Numbered from the stretch's first letter, positions 5,590 through 12,836 are shown. The stretch is DNA of 17,069 nucleotides from Spirochaetales bacterium (GCA_007130025.1 SLTF01000261.1:1-17069), one strand, 5' to 3'. Made by a program: numbers and translations. Notes: a model not told the origin generated them from the sequence alone.

Positions 5590-7377
5590 ATGAATCTGGA
5601 GACACCCCGAAAAACCCGCATCGTCTGCACCCTGGGTCCGGCGGTTTCCTCGCGAGACGCGATCATCGGGTTGATTCGCGCGGGTATGAACGTAGCGCGA
5701 TTCAACTTCTCTCATGGTGACCACGCCGAGCATCGTGAGCGCCTCGTCCTGTTGCGGCAAGCTGCCGAAGAGTGCGGGGCGCACGTTGCCACCATGCTCG
5801 ATACCAAAGGCCCCGAGATTCGCACCGGACGCATTCGCAACGATGAGAAGGTAGAACTGATCGCCGGGAATCCGATCATCCTGACCACCGAAGAAATCGA
5901 CGGCGATAGCAGGCGCGTCGGTATCAGTTACCAGCGACTCCCTCAGGAGGTTTCTCCCGGCGGGCACATCTTCGTGGCCGACGGATTGATGGATCTGGAA
6001 GTGGAGCGGGTCGATGGGAATGAGATCCACTGTCGGGTTGTCAGCGGCGGGATGCTCGGCAGCCGGAAGAACGTCAACGTTCCGGGGGTCCGCACCTCGC
6101 TTCCGGCGATGACCGACAAGGACAGCAACGATATCCGCTTTGCCATCGACAACGAGATGGATTTTGTTGCCGCTTCCTTCGTCCGTAAAGCCGACGACGT
6201 TCGATCGATTCGCGAGTACATCGACTCATTCTCGTCGCCAATCATGCTGCTCTCCAAGATCGAGGACCAGGAAGGTCTGGACAATATCGACGACATCATC
6301 CGCGTGTCCGACGGCATCATGGTGGCGCGCGGCGACCTGGGGGTTCAGCTTGAGCTGGAAGAAATACCCATGGCGCAGAAACGGATCATCGAGAAATGCA
6401 ACCGCGAGAATCGTCCGGTGATCACGGCAACGCAGATGCTCGACTCGATGATCGCAAACCCGAAACCAACCCGCGCGGAGCTGACCGATGTGGCCAACGC
6501 CATCTTTGATGGCACCGACGCGGTCATGCTCTCCGGCGAAACCGCCAACGGAGCGTATCCCATTCGCGCCACCGAAACGCTCAGTCGCATCGCTCTGGCG
6601 GTCGAAACCTCACCGGAGTATCGCGCCCGTTGCGAGAACATCTTTTCGGTGCACGGTCCATCCCACGATATTGGCCATAGCGTTGCGAAAGCCGCAATTG
6701 CGGTGGCCAACGAGGTGGGGGCAACGGCAATTGTCACTCCAAGCCTTCGGGGCAACAGTCCGCGCCTGCTCAGCAAGTTTCGTCCCGCGCAGAAGATCAT
6801 TGCGGTCACCACGTCGGAGCGGGTCTGCCGCCAGCTCATGCTGACGTGGGGAGTCATTCCCCTGCCAACCGGGCACGTGAGCGAGTCGGAGCTGATGATT
6901 CAGAACGCACTGCGCATCGCAATGGAGCACGGGGTCATCAACCGGCTGGACAAGGTTGTCACCGCGGCGGGAATTCCGCTCAACTCGCCGCTCATGCTGA
7001 ACACCATCAAGGTGCATTTCATGGGGAATATTCTCAGCCGCGGCCACTACGGATTCGGGGAGACGTGTTCCGGGCGGATCCTGAAGACAAACAGTGCGAA
7101 GACCGAAGGCCGTCTCATCAACAGCGGCGCTGCACCACCAATTCTCCTGGTGCATCAGCTGTCGGAGGCCGATCTCCCCCTGGTTCCCCACGCGCGCGGC
7201 ATCATCTGCGAGCACGCCCTTGAGGTGTCGCCGGAGGCCGTGCGGGCGGTCAATGAATCGATTGTGGTGATCTCTGAGGTGCCCGAAGCGTTTGAAAAGT
7301 TTGAGGACGGGGCCTTCGTCAGTCTGAATGGTTCCGAAATGATCATCTACGAGGGCTTGCTACCCGACTCCCGGTAG
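5590..7377 (+). CDS. pyk: Pyruvate kinase with C-terminal PEP-utiliser-like extension
   Basis: 595 residues; catalyses phosphoenolpyruvate + ADP to pyruvate + ATP, the last step of glycolysis. Visible motifs: 'RFNFSHG' (37-43, nucleotide/phosphate binding), 'MLDTKGPEIRTG', 'LLSKIED' with catalytic Lys223 and metal ligand Glu225, 'MVARGDLGV' with Asp249, 'TATQMLDSM' (Thr281), and 'FDGTDAVMLSGETANGAYP'. The usual enzyme ends near residue 470-480. Here about 110 further residues follow, aligning with the extra C-terminal domain of Bacillus pyruvate kinases (related to the PEP-utilising mobile domain) and ending 'GAFVSLNGSEMIIYEG'. The domain's Thr-Ser-His signature is not kept. Start ATG 5590 is fixed by AGGAG 5 nt upstream and the 'TRIVCTLGPA' N-terminus; the frame is open far upstream, but that part is antisense to the MFS gene. 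The 3' end overlaps the convergent GNAT gene by 35 bp. Confidence 0.97.
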   Translation: MNLETPRKTRIVCTLGPAVSSRDAIIGLIRAGMNVARFNFSHGDHAEHRERLVLLRQAAEECGAHVATMLDTKGPEIRTGRIRNDEKVELIAGNPIILTTEEIDGDSRRVGISYQRLPQEVSPGGHIFVADGLMDLEVERVDGNEIHCRVVSGGMLGSRKNVNVPGVRTSLPAMTDKDSNDIRFAIDNEMDFVAASFVRKADDVRSIREYIDSFSSPIMLLSKIEDQEGLDNIDDIIRVSDGIMVARGDLGVQLELEEIPMAQKRIIEKCNRENRPVITATQMLDSMIANPKPTRAELTDVANAIFDGTDAVMLSGETANGAYPIRATETLSRIALAVETSPEYRARCENIFSVHGPSHDIGHSVAKAAIAVANEVGATAIVTPSLRGNSPRLLSKFRPAQKIIAVTTSERVCRQLMLTWGVIPLPTGHVSESELMIQNALRIAMEHGVINRLDKVVTAAGIPLNSPLMLNTIKVHFMGNILSRGHYGFGETCSGRILKTNSAKTEGRLINSGAAPPILLVHQLSEADLPLVPHARGIICEHALEVSPEAVRAVNESIVVISEVPEAFEKFEDGAFVSLNGSEMIIYEGLLPDSR

Positions 7378-8233
7378 CGCGGCGGGTTACGCTCCACTCC
7401 GTGAAGGTGGCGATCGTCTGGAAGCCAAGCGCCCCGTAGGCGGCGATTGCGGCACCGTTTGCGGTGGCGACGTTGAGTCCAATGTGATCGACCAGTCCAT
7501 GCAGCGATTGGCACACCTGCGCGGTCACCAGACGGGCGAGGCCACGATTGCGATGTGATTCTGCCGTCGCGATGTTTCCCAGCGCCGCGACGCGATAGCG
7601 GCCGGAGACGACATGCACACCGGCCGCGCTCACAACGGTTCCGTCGGAATCCCGCACGCCGAAGTAGTGACCGGTTTCGAGCATTCGTGCGTCAAACCAG
7701 TTTCCCGGGTAACACCGGTCGTAGAACCGTTGGAGTTCAGCAGCATCCCCGGGAGTGAACGCCACGGTTTCATCTGTTGGGATCGACGCAATCCTCCCCC
7801 AGTCCAGGAGGCCCATGCGTGCGTGTTCGATTGGGCACGTGGGTTGGTGTGTGAGATCGAGCGCTTCAGCCACTCCGGGGGAAAGGTGCGCGTCAAACCG
7901 GTCCGGGAGCCGCTCGGCAACGGCGGATACCAGTTCGCGCAGGTGCGCCACACCGTTCTCGGGCGAGAGGGCGAGCACGCTCTCGGTGACGGGACCACGA
8001 TACAACAGCACCACCGGCCGATCCGTGTTCGCCGGTTCACGTGTGCCCGCCGCGGTATACCAGGTGGTGTACGGCCAGAAGAAGTCGTCAAGATCACCAA
8101 GTGCGTAAATGTGCAGCCAGGGGTCCTGGCGCAGCAGCGATTCAATCTCAGCCTTGTCCTGGAGAACAACCGCAGTGGCGGCGCCCGCAGCGGAGATACC
8201 CGCAACGGAGGCGTCCGCGGAATCGGGTTTCAT
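7343..8233 (-). CDS. GNAT-family N-acetyltransferase (FR47/GLYAT-like two-part fold)
   Basis: 296 residues. The C-terminal half has the acetyl-CoA-binding motif A, 'ALGNIATAESHRNRGLARLVTAQV', with Arg-Asn-Arg-Gly-Leu-Ala fitting the R/Q-x-x-G-x-G/A signature. It is followed by 'VDHIGLNVATANGAAIAAYGALGFQTIATFTEW', the typical Asn-x-x-A-I-x-x-Y-x-x-x-G-F motif B. The N-terminal half ('IESLLRQDPWLHIYALGDLDDFFWPYTTWY') resembles the degenerate first domain of FR47/glycine N-acyltransferase-type proteins. The acceptor is unknown. The start ATG (8233-8231) overlaps the stop of the 134-residue gene by 4 nt (ATGA), so it is translationally coupled as the last gene of the antiporter operon. Its 3' end runs 35 bp into the end of pyk on the opposite strand. 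Confidence 0.88.
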   Translation of the reverse strand: MKPDSADASVAGISAAGAATAVVLQDKAEIESLLRQDPWLHIYALGDLDDFFWPYTTWYTAAGTREPANTDRPVVLLYRGPVTESVLALSPENGVAHLRELVSAVAERLPDRFDAHLSPGVAEALDLTHQPTCPIEHARMGLLDWGRIASIPTDETVAFTPGDAAELQRFYDRCYPGNWFDARMLETGHYFGVRDSDGTVVSAAGVHVVSGRYRVAALGNIATAESHRNRGLARLVTAQVCQSLHGLVDHIGLNVATANGAAIAAYGALGFQTIATFTEWSVTRRATGSRVASPRR

Positions 8234-8634
8234 ATGCTGCCCAGCGAGAAGTCGCCGCAGATCTTGAAATGATCGCCGTCACCGAAGATCTCGAGATCCC
8301 GGTTGGGGAAGTACCGGGGCAGCAGTTCTTCGAGCTTCTCGACAACCGCCTGTACGATCTCCCACCGTTCTTCCTCCGGCACTTCTGCCAGCGTCGACAT
8401 GTGGACGTCGATCAGGTACCCGCGTCCGTACCGGGAGCCGTATCCCATGGTGAAATCGGCGCCAATGTTGAACAGTCCGTCCGATGACGGATCGGAGGTC
8501 GCACCGTGCCGGGGTCTCGCCGGGTGGAGCGGATAGCGATCGCCGAACCGTGCTTCGATGTGACGGTCCACTTCGTTGAACATCCGCTGAAACGTTCGCC
8601 TGAACTCGATCATTTTCGGATGGTACATCGACAT
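8230..8634 (-). CDS. Uncharacterised 134-residue protein
   Basis: I do not recognise this family. The protein is soluble and has no signal peptide. It has an N-terminal charged helix ('MIEFRRTFQRMFNEVDRHIEARFG'), a central Pro/Gly-rich loop ('HPARPRHGATSDPSSDG'), a stretch 'GRGYLIDVHMSTL', a strongly helical acidic segment ('EEERWEIVQAVVEKLEELL') and a C-terminus rich in Gly and Asp ('FGDGDHFKICGDFSLG'). The start at ATG 8634 is supported by AGGA at 8644-8641 with a 6-nt spacer, and by position: the antiporter stop (8645-8643) lies inside this ribosome site, leaving 8 bp between genes. The open frame extends upstream to 8853, but that part is antiporter coding sequence in another frame. Sandwiched between an antiporter and a coupled GNAT gene, it is clearly a translated operon member; its role is unknown. 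Confidence 0.82.
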   Translation of the reverse strand: MSMYHPKMIEFRRTFQRMFNEVDRHIEARFGDRYPLHPARPRHGATSDPSSDGLFNIGADFTMGYGSRYGRGYLIDVHMSTLAEVPEEERWEIVQAVVEKLEELLPRYFPNRDLEIFGDGDHFKICGDFSLGSI

Positions 8635-8642
8635 CGCAGTTC

Positions 8643-9878
8643 CTATGCTTGGGGTGTACCGGCCATTCCGCGCCGGACCGCGGCGGCCGATAACGGGGGG
8701 CCAATGACTTCTTTCACAAAGATTGCCATTAATACGATATTTACCGCAATACTCAACGAATCCACGGCGTCCGGCGGCAACTGGCCCAATGCGGGTGCAC
8801 CGTCCATCAACAGGACCAGGCCCAGCGCTACACCGGCTTGAGGAATAAGGCAAAACCCGAGATTCTTCCCGATCCCTGGGTCAACCTTCGAAAGCTTTGC
8901 CGCAGCGCGAACCCCAAGGTTTGAGCCAACAACACGGGCCCCAATGTAGGTGAGACCAAGAACCGCGAGCGGGCCGGAGAGAAACGCCGCGGGCTGGAAC
9001 TTGGCTCCTGCGAGCACAAAGAAGAGCGCATAGATCGGCGGAGTGAGCGGTTCCAGGACGCGGAATACCGAGTCACTTCGGCGAGAAACGTTCACAAACG
9101 CTGTGCCGGCGGCCATGTTGAGGAGCAGGGGGGAGAGCCCCATTGCCACCGAGAGCGCGGTTGTCAGGAACAGGAATCCGGTTGTCATGATGATGACCTG
9201 GGCCGAGCCACTGCTGCGCGATCGCGTCGCGAAATGAATCGCGTATCCCGCGACTGCTCCCAACAACACCGAAACCACGATATCTCCAAGTGCGAAGGTA
9301 AACCGGGACAGGGTAAATCCGGTGGTCTCAACACCGAGCATCAGCGGGGCAAACTCGAACACCACGCCAAAGAGAATGATCGCGAGGGCGTTGATGACAG
9401 CGATCACGCCAAACAGGTGATCCACAAACGGTCCGTGAGCACGCTCGCGCTGGACAACGGCAACGGTGGTCCCGGGTGATGATGCACCGGCGATCACGCC
9501 CATCAGAACGGCAATGGCCGGTGGAATACCGGCCAGCGTTAACGCCGCGTACACCAGGACGCCGGCGCCGGCCAGGTGGCCAACGCTCATCGCGAAGACG
9601 GCACGGCCAACCCGTGCGACGCGGTCGCGACGGAGCGCTCCCCCGACGGTAAACGCGATGAACGCCAGGGCGATCTCGGTGAGAATCGCGAGGTCGGCTG
9701 CCGCCGACTGGGCGATGATGCCGAAGGCTGACGGCCCAATGAGCAGCCCCGCGACAATGAAACCCGTGATCTCCGGCAAATGTACGATTTCACCGAGTCT
9801 TCCGAGAGCGTAGCCAATGAGAAGCATGGTGCCGACGGCCCACAAAGGGTGCTGGCTCAGCAGGTCCAGTAACTGCAC
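8643..9878 (-). CDS. Cation:proton antiporter, CPA2/Na_H_Exchanger family
   Basis: 411 residues with about 12-13 hydrophobic segments across the whole length, matching the membrane domain of monovalent cation/proton antiporters; no TrkA-N tail is present. The N-terminal 'GRLGEIVHLPEITGFIVAGLLIGPSAFG' is the hallmark early motif of the family (as in KefB/C). 'LTEIALAFIAFTVGGAL' and 'GASSPGTTVAVVQRE' match the following conserved helices. In the ion-binding helix, where most members have Asp-Asp or Asn-Asp, this protein reads 'VIAVINALAIILFG' without an Asp. The GTG start at 9878 places the first membrane helix at residue about 12; no Shine-Dalgarno is seen, but an extended -10 lies 6 nt upstream, so the message is probably leaderless. 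First gene of a three-gene minus-strand operon. Divergent from the second MFS gene. Confidence 0.9.
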   Translation of the reverse strand: MQLLDLLSQHPLWAVGTMLLIGYALGRLGEIVHLPEITGFIVAGLLIGPSAFGIIAQSAAADLAILTEIALAFIAFTVGGALRRDRVARVGRAVFAMSVGHLAGAGVLVYAALTLAGIPPAIAVLMGVIAGASSPGTTVAVVQRERAHGPFVDHLFGVIAVINALAIILFGVVFEFAPLMLGVETTGFTLSRFTFALGDIVVSVLLGAVAGYAIHFATRSRSSGSAQVIIMTTGFLFLTTALSVAMGLSPLLLNMAAGTAFVNVSRRSDSVFRVLEPLTPPIYALFFVLAGAKFQPAAFLSGPLAVLGLTYIGARVVGSNLGVRAAAKLSKVDPGIGKNLGFCLIPQAGVALGLVLLMDGAPALGQLPPDAVDSLSIAVNIVLMAIFVKEVIGPPLSAAAVRRGMAGTPQA

Positions 9879-9884
9879 GGCCTG

Positions 9885-9893
9885 AGTATCGCA
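9885..9893 (-). promoter_or_regulatory. Extended -10 promoter of the antiporter operon (leaderless)
   Basis: On the minus strand TGC-GATACT (9893-9885) fits an extended -10. It ends 6 nt before the GTG at 9878, so transcription would begin at the start codon. No -35 is convincing. The gene has no Shine-Dalgarno sequence, consistent with this reading. Confidence 0.4.
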
Positions 9894-9965
9894 GGAACCG
9901 CCGGGAGTAGGCTACCCTCGGAATCGTTCTTCTGCGGGAGATGGAAACCAGACGGGTATTCGGGG

Positions 9966-9971
9966 TAGAGT
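9966..9971 (+). promoter_or_regulatory. -10 element of the second MFS gene
   Basis: TAGAGT lies 8 nt before the ATG at 9980, which lacks a Shine-Dalgarno. A leaderless transcript is inferred by analogy with the other genes in this window. The -35 region is poor, so this is tentative. Confidence 0.3.
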
Positions 9972-9979
9972 AACGTCCT

Positions 9980-11167
9980 ATGGATTCCAGGCAGAGTTCC
10001 CGTGAGATCATGCCGTTTCACTCATTTCGGCACGCGGCACCGCACGTCTCATTCGTCATGCTGATGCTCTTTTTCTCCATGTACGGGCGTGTTCTGCTTT
10101 CTCCGCTTCTGGTCTACCTTCAGCAGGATCTGGGCGTGGGACCGGCTCGGGCAACCCGGCTGTTCCTCACCATCAGTCTTGCCTATTCTCCGGTCATGTT
10201 GCTCTCCGGGTTTCTCGGCGGGCGACTGGTGCATCGACAGACGATCGCGTTGTCGAGCGCGGTAATCGGACTGGGCCTCATCGTCATTGCCCTGGCGCCA
10301 ACGCTTGTCTGGATGCACGTTGGCGCCGCCCTGGCTGGAGCCGGTGCCGGCCTCTACCCCCCGGCAGGAGTGGCGGCGGTGACCGGTATCGTGCGCGACG
10401 AGATTCGCGGAAAGGCACTCGCGCTGCACGAGGTCGGGCCCAATCTGGCGTTCGTGGTGGCGCCCATCATTGTTTCGGTTGCGACGCTCGGGGTTCACTG
10501 GCGATGGATTCCCGGCGTCTCGGGAGTAGCCGCGCTGGTCGCTGCCGGGCTCTTCGATCGACTGTCGATCGCAGGTGGGTTCCGCGGCGCCCCACCGCAC
10601 CTGCGCAACGTAACCGCGATTCTGCGCAAAGGCGAGTTCTGGGCGATCCTGGTGTTCTTTTCCCTCGCAGCAGCCGCAACCATGGGGGTGTTTTCCATCA
10701 TGCCCACCTACCTGGTGACCACGCGCGGATACCCGGTCGCGCTGGTCAACGGGGTGATCAGCGCATCACGAATCAGTGGCCTGGTGGTGGTATTTCTCTC
10801 GGGGATTCTGCTTGATTGGATCGGCGTACGACGACTGATGATCACCGTTATCGGGCTCACCGGACTGCTGACAATTGCCGTGGGCTTGCTGAGCGGCACG
10901 CCCCTGCTCATCGCGGTGCTGTTTCAACCGTTGATCATCGTGGCGTTCTTTCCCGCCGCCGTGAGCGCCATGGCTGATCTCGGCCCACCGGAGGTGAGAA
11001 ACGTGGCCGTCTCGTTGATGATTCCCGGGGTCAATATCTTTGCCGCGGGGCTCTTCCCGGCTCTCATGGGCTACCTCACCGAGATCGGCGCGGTGGGCGC
11101 CGGTTTTGTCGGGTTGGGGATGGTGATGCTGTTGAGCCTGGTGCTGACGCGGCTGCTGGACGGGTGA
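9980..11167 (+). CDS. MFS transporter
   Basis: 395 residues, with twelve predicted membrane helices beginning 'FVMLMLFFSMYGRVLLSPLLVYL'. 'PVMLLSGFLGGRLVHRQT' occupies the place of the MFS loop 2-3 motif (G-x-L-x-x-R). 'GAALAGAGAGLYPPAGVAAVTGIV' (helix 4-5) resembles members of the nitrate/cyanate and drug-exporter-like branches, and 'GILLDWIGVRRLMI' is the pseudo-symmetrical repeat of the motif in the second half. The substrate is unknown. The start at 9980 is preceded by a -10-like element; an in-frame ATG at 10010, just before the first helix, is the alternative. It is the first of four plus-strand genes, so import or export of a compound handled by the downstream acid-sugar kinase and aldolase is conceivable but unproven. 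Its stop TGA overlaps an in-frame GTG of the next reading frame. Confidence 0.88.
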   Translation: MDSRQSSREIMPFHSFRHAAPHVSFVMLMLFFSMYGRVLLSPLLVYLQQDLGVGPARATRLFLTISLAYSPVMLLSGFLGGRLVHRQTIALSSAVIGLGLIVIALAPTLVWMHVGAALAGAGAGLYPPAGVAAVTGIVRDEIRGKALALHEVGPNLAFVVAPIIVSVATLGVHWRWIPGVSGVAALVAAGLFDRLSIAGGFRGAPPHLRNVTAILRKGEFWAILVFFSLAAAATMGVFSIMPTYLVTTRGYPVALVNGVISASRISGLVVVFLSGILLDWIGVRRLMITVIGLTGLLTIAVGLLSGTPLLIAVLFQPLIIVAFFPAAVSAMADLGPPEVRNVAVSLMIPGVNIFAAGLFPALMGYLTEIGAVGAGFVGLGMVMLLSLVLTRLLDG

Positions 11168-11176
11168 GGGGGCGGC

Positions 11177-11205
11177 TTGCGCAACTCGATTCAAGGTACT
11201 ACTCT
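11177..11205 (+). promoter_or_regulatory. Promoter of the phospholipase D-like lipoprotein gene (leaderless)
   Basis: TTGCGC (11177-11182) and TACTCT (11200-11205) have exactly 17 nt between them. The -10 ends 6 nt before GTG 11212, the same geometry as the MFS promoter at 5481. This supports GTG 11212 as start and suggests the gene can be transcribed independently of the upstream MFS gene. Confidence 0.4.
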
Positions 11206-11211
11206 CGATTC

Positions 11212-12822
11212 GTGGCCGTTCCATGTTCATCTTCTCGTGTTTCTTCCCCGCGGGCTGCTGTGAGCCATGCGAAACTCGTTGCGATTGTCGGATTGGCGTT
11301 TCTCGCCGCCGGGTGCGTGAGCGTCCGGTTTCCGGCGGACGTCGCTCACCAGTTCTCGGCGGCACCTTCGCAAGCCGGCGTACTCCGCGAGTTCAGCGTA
11401 GCGGCCTCGGAAGCAGTGGCGGCGCGGCCGGCTGCAGACTTCCGTGATGAGCCGGCATTTGGCACGCAGGCGGCGCTGCTTGCGATCGCCCACAACGAGG
11501 AGGCGCTCGCCTGGAGGCTCGCTCTCGCCGATACCGCCGAGGTCTCGCTGGATATCCAGACCTTCCTCTGGGAGCTCGATGACGCCGGCACCCTGCTTCT
11601 GGAGCGTCTTCTTCAGGCAGCGGATCGGGGAGTGCGGGTCAGGATTCTGGTGGATGATATTCTCAACGGGAAACCCGATCGAACCATCGCGGCGTTGGCG
11701 ACCCATCCAAACCTCGACATCCGGATTTTTAACCCCAATCCTTCCCGCCGAACGGGGACGGGGTCGGCGGTGCGATTCCTCATGGACATGGAGACGCTGA
11801 ATCGTCGCATGCACAACAAGCTCTTTGTCGCCGACGGGCAGGTGGCCATTCTCGGGGGAAGAAATGTTGGCGACAAGTACTTCGGACTGCACGCGGGGTA
11901 TAACTTCCTCGACCTGGACGTCGTAGTGGTTGGGGACGTTCTTCCGGAAATGACCGCATCGTTTGATTCGTTCTGGAACAGTCCGTACGCCGTCCCGGGT
12001 GAAGCACTCAGTCGGCGGGGAACTGCCGACCATCTGCAAGCGATTCGCTATCGGCAGCTCCGCACGGTCGAGCAGAGTCAGACCCTCGGGAATCTGGCGG
12101 TTCCTCCCGTTTCGTGGGGACCCTTCTTCAATCAAGCTCGTTCTCATCTCGTGCCTGTCCGCGTGCGCTACGTGTTTGACCATCCCTACGAACGTGAACA
12201 GCGCCCGGTCGTCCCAACCCTCAAAGATCTGGTTCTGTCGGATACCAGCGACGTGATCATCGTTACCCCGTACTTCCTGCCGGGTGACGAAACGTTCCAG
12301 CACCTTGCAAACCTTCGCTCGGAGGGGGCCCGAGTCCGGCTTCTGGTGCCGTCGCTGGCGTCTATCAACCACACCGCGGTTCACAGTCATTTTCGCAAAT
12401 ACCGTCCGGCGCTCCTTGCACACGGCATTGAACTGTTTGAGTACCGCCACGATCCGGGGCACTCCGGCCGAACCCTCGCGGACACTCCGCCGGTTGGAGC
12501 CCGCCGCATCAGCCTCCACCTGAAGGCAGTGATTGCCGGTGAACAGACCGTCTATGTGGGCTCGCTGAACTTCGACCACCGCGCGATCCGCATTAACACC
12601 GAGAATGGGCTCATCATCCGATCTCAGAAGTTTGCCGATGATATGCGAGCTCTCATCGAGCCCCTGATGTTGCCGGAAGAGGCGTGGCACGTGACGTCGG
12701 AGGACGGAGGAATCCGCTGGTCCTCCGCTGACGACACCCGCCGCCGGCCTCCCGCCCGATCCGGGTTCCAGCGCGTTTCAGAGTTTCTGTACCGGCTGTT
12801 GCCGATCGAGGAGCAGTTGTAG
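11212..12822 (+). CDS. Phospholipase D / cardiolipin synthase-like lipoprotein
   Basis: About 536 residues. The N-terminus contains a hydrophobic stretch ending in the lipobox Leu-Ala-Ala-Gly-Cys (Cys35 with this start), predicting a membrane-attached lipoprotein outside the cytoplasm. Two phospholipase D halves follow: the first has an intact HxKxxxxD motif, 'MHNKLFVADGQVAILGGRN' (His201, Lys203, Asp208); the second, 'LHLKAVIAGEQTVYVGSLNFDHR', has His436 and Lys438, but Gly443 replaces the Asp. Segments such as 'VSLDIQTFLWELDDAG' and 'VIIVTPYFLPGD' match cardiolipin synthase C (YmdC) type proteins, which make or remodel cardiolipin from phosphatidyl donors. The start is uncertain: GTG 11212 follows a promoter-like element, GTG 11260 would give a shorter, more typical 18-residue signal, and GTG 11164 overlaps the MFS stop. 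The acid-sugar kinase starts 14 nt downstream. Confidence 0.87.
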   Translation: MAVPCSSSRVSSPRAAVSHAKLVAIVGLAFLAAGCVSVRFPADVAHQFSAAPSQAGVLREFSVAASEAVAARPAADFRDEPAFGTQAALLAIAHNEEALAWRLALADTAEVSLDIQTFLWELDDAGTLLLERLLQAADRGVRVRILVDDILNGKPDRTIAALATHPNLDIRIFNPNPSRRTGTGSAVRFLMDMETLNRRMHNKLFVADGQVAILGGRNVGDKYFGLHAGYNFLDLDVVVVGDVLPEMTASFDSFWNSPYAVPGEALSRRGTADHLQAIRYRQLRTVEQSQTLGNLAVPPVSWGPFFNQARSHLVPVRVRYVFDHPYEREQRPVVPTLKDLVLSDTSDVIIVTPYFLPGDETFQHLANLRSEGARVRLLVPSLASINHTAVHSHFRKYRPALLAHGIELFEYRHDPGHSGRTLADTPPVGARRISLHLKAVIAGEQTVYVGSLNFDHRAIRINTENGLIIRSQKFADDMRALIEPLMLPEEAWHVTSEDGGIRWSSADDTRRRPPARSGFQRVSEFLYRLLPIEEQL

Positions 12823-12836
12823 CGGAGGGACAAACC

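Noticed and set aside
5482..6030. N-terminal extension of the minus-strand MFS gene to 614 residues
   Set aside because: The extra part is antisense to pyruvate kinase and has no membrane segments. The MFS fold starts at the ATG at 5481.
8635..8853. N-terminal extension of the 134-residue protein to 207 residues
   Set aside because: It overlaps the antiporter coding region in another frame. The Shine-Dalgarno at 8644-8641 supports ATG 8634.
9926..9934. GAATCGTTC upstream of the second MFS gene as a Cra-like operator
   Set aside because: The half-sites GAA and TTC are separated by one base too few for the GAAnCGnTTC pattern, so it is not a real match.
11227..12690. 487-residue minus-strand open frame
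   Set aside because: Shadow of the phospholipase D-like gene, which has lipobox and HKD motifs on the plus strand.
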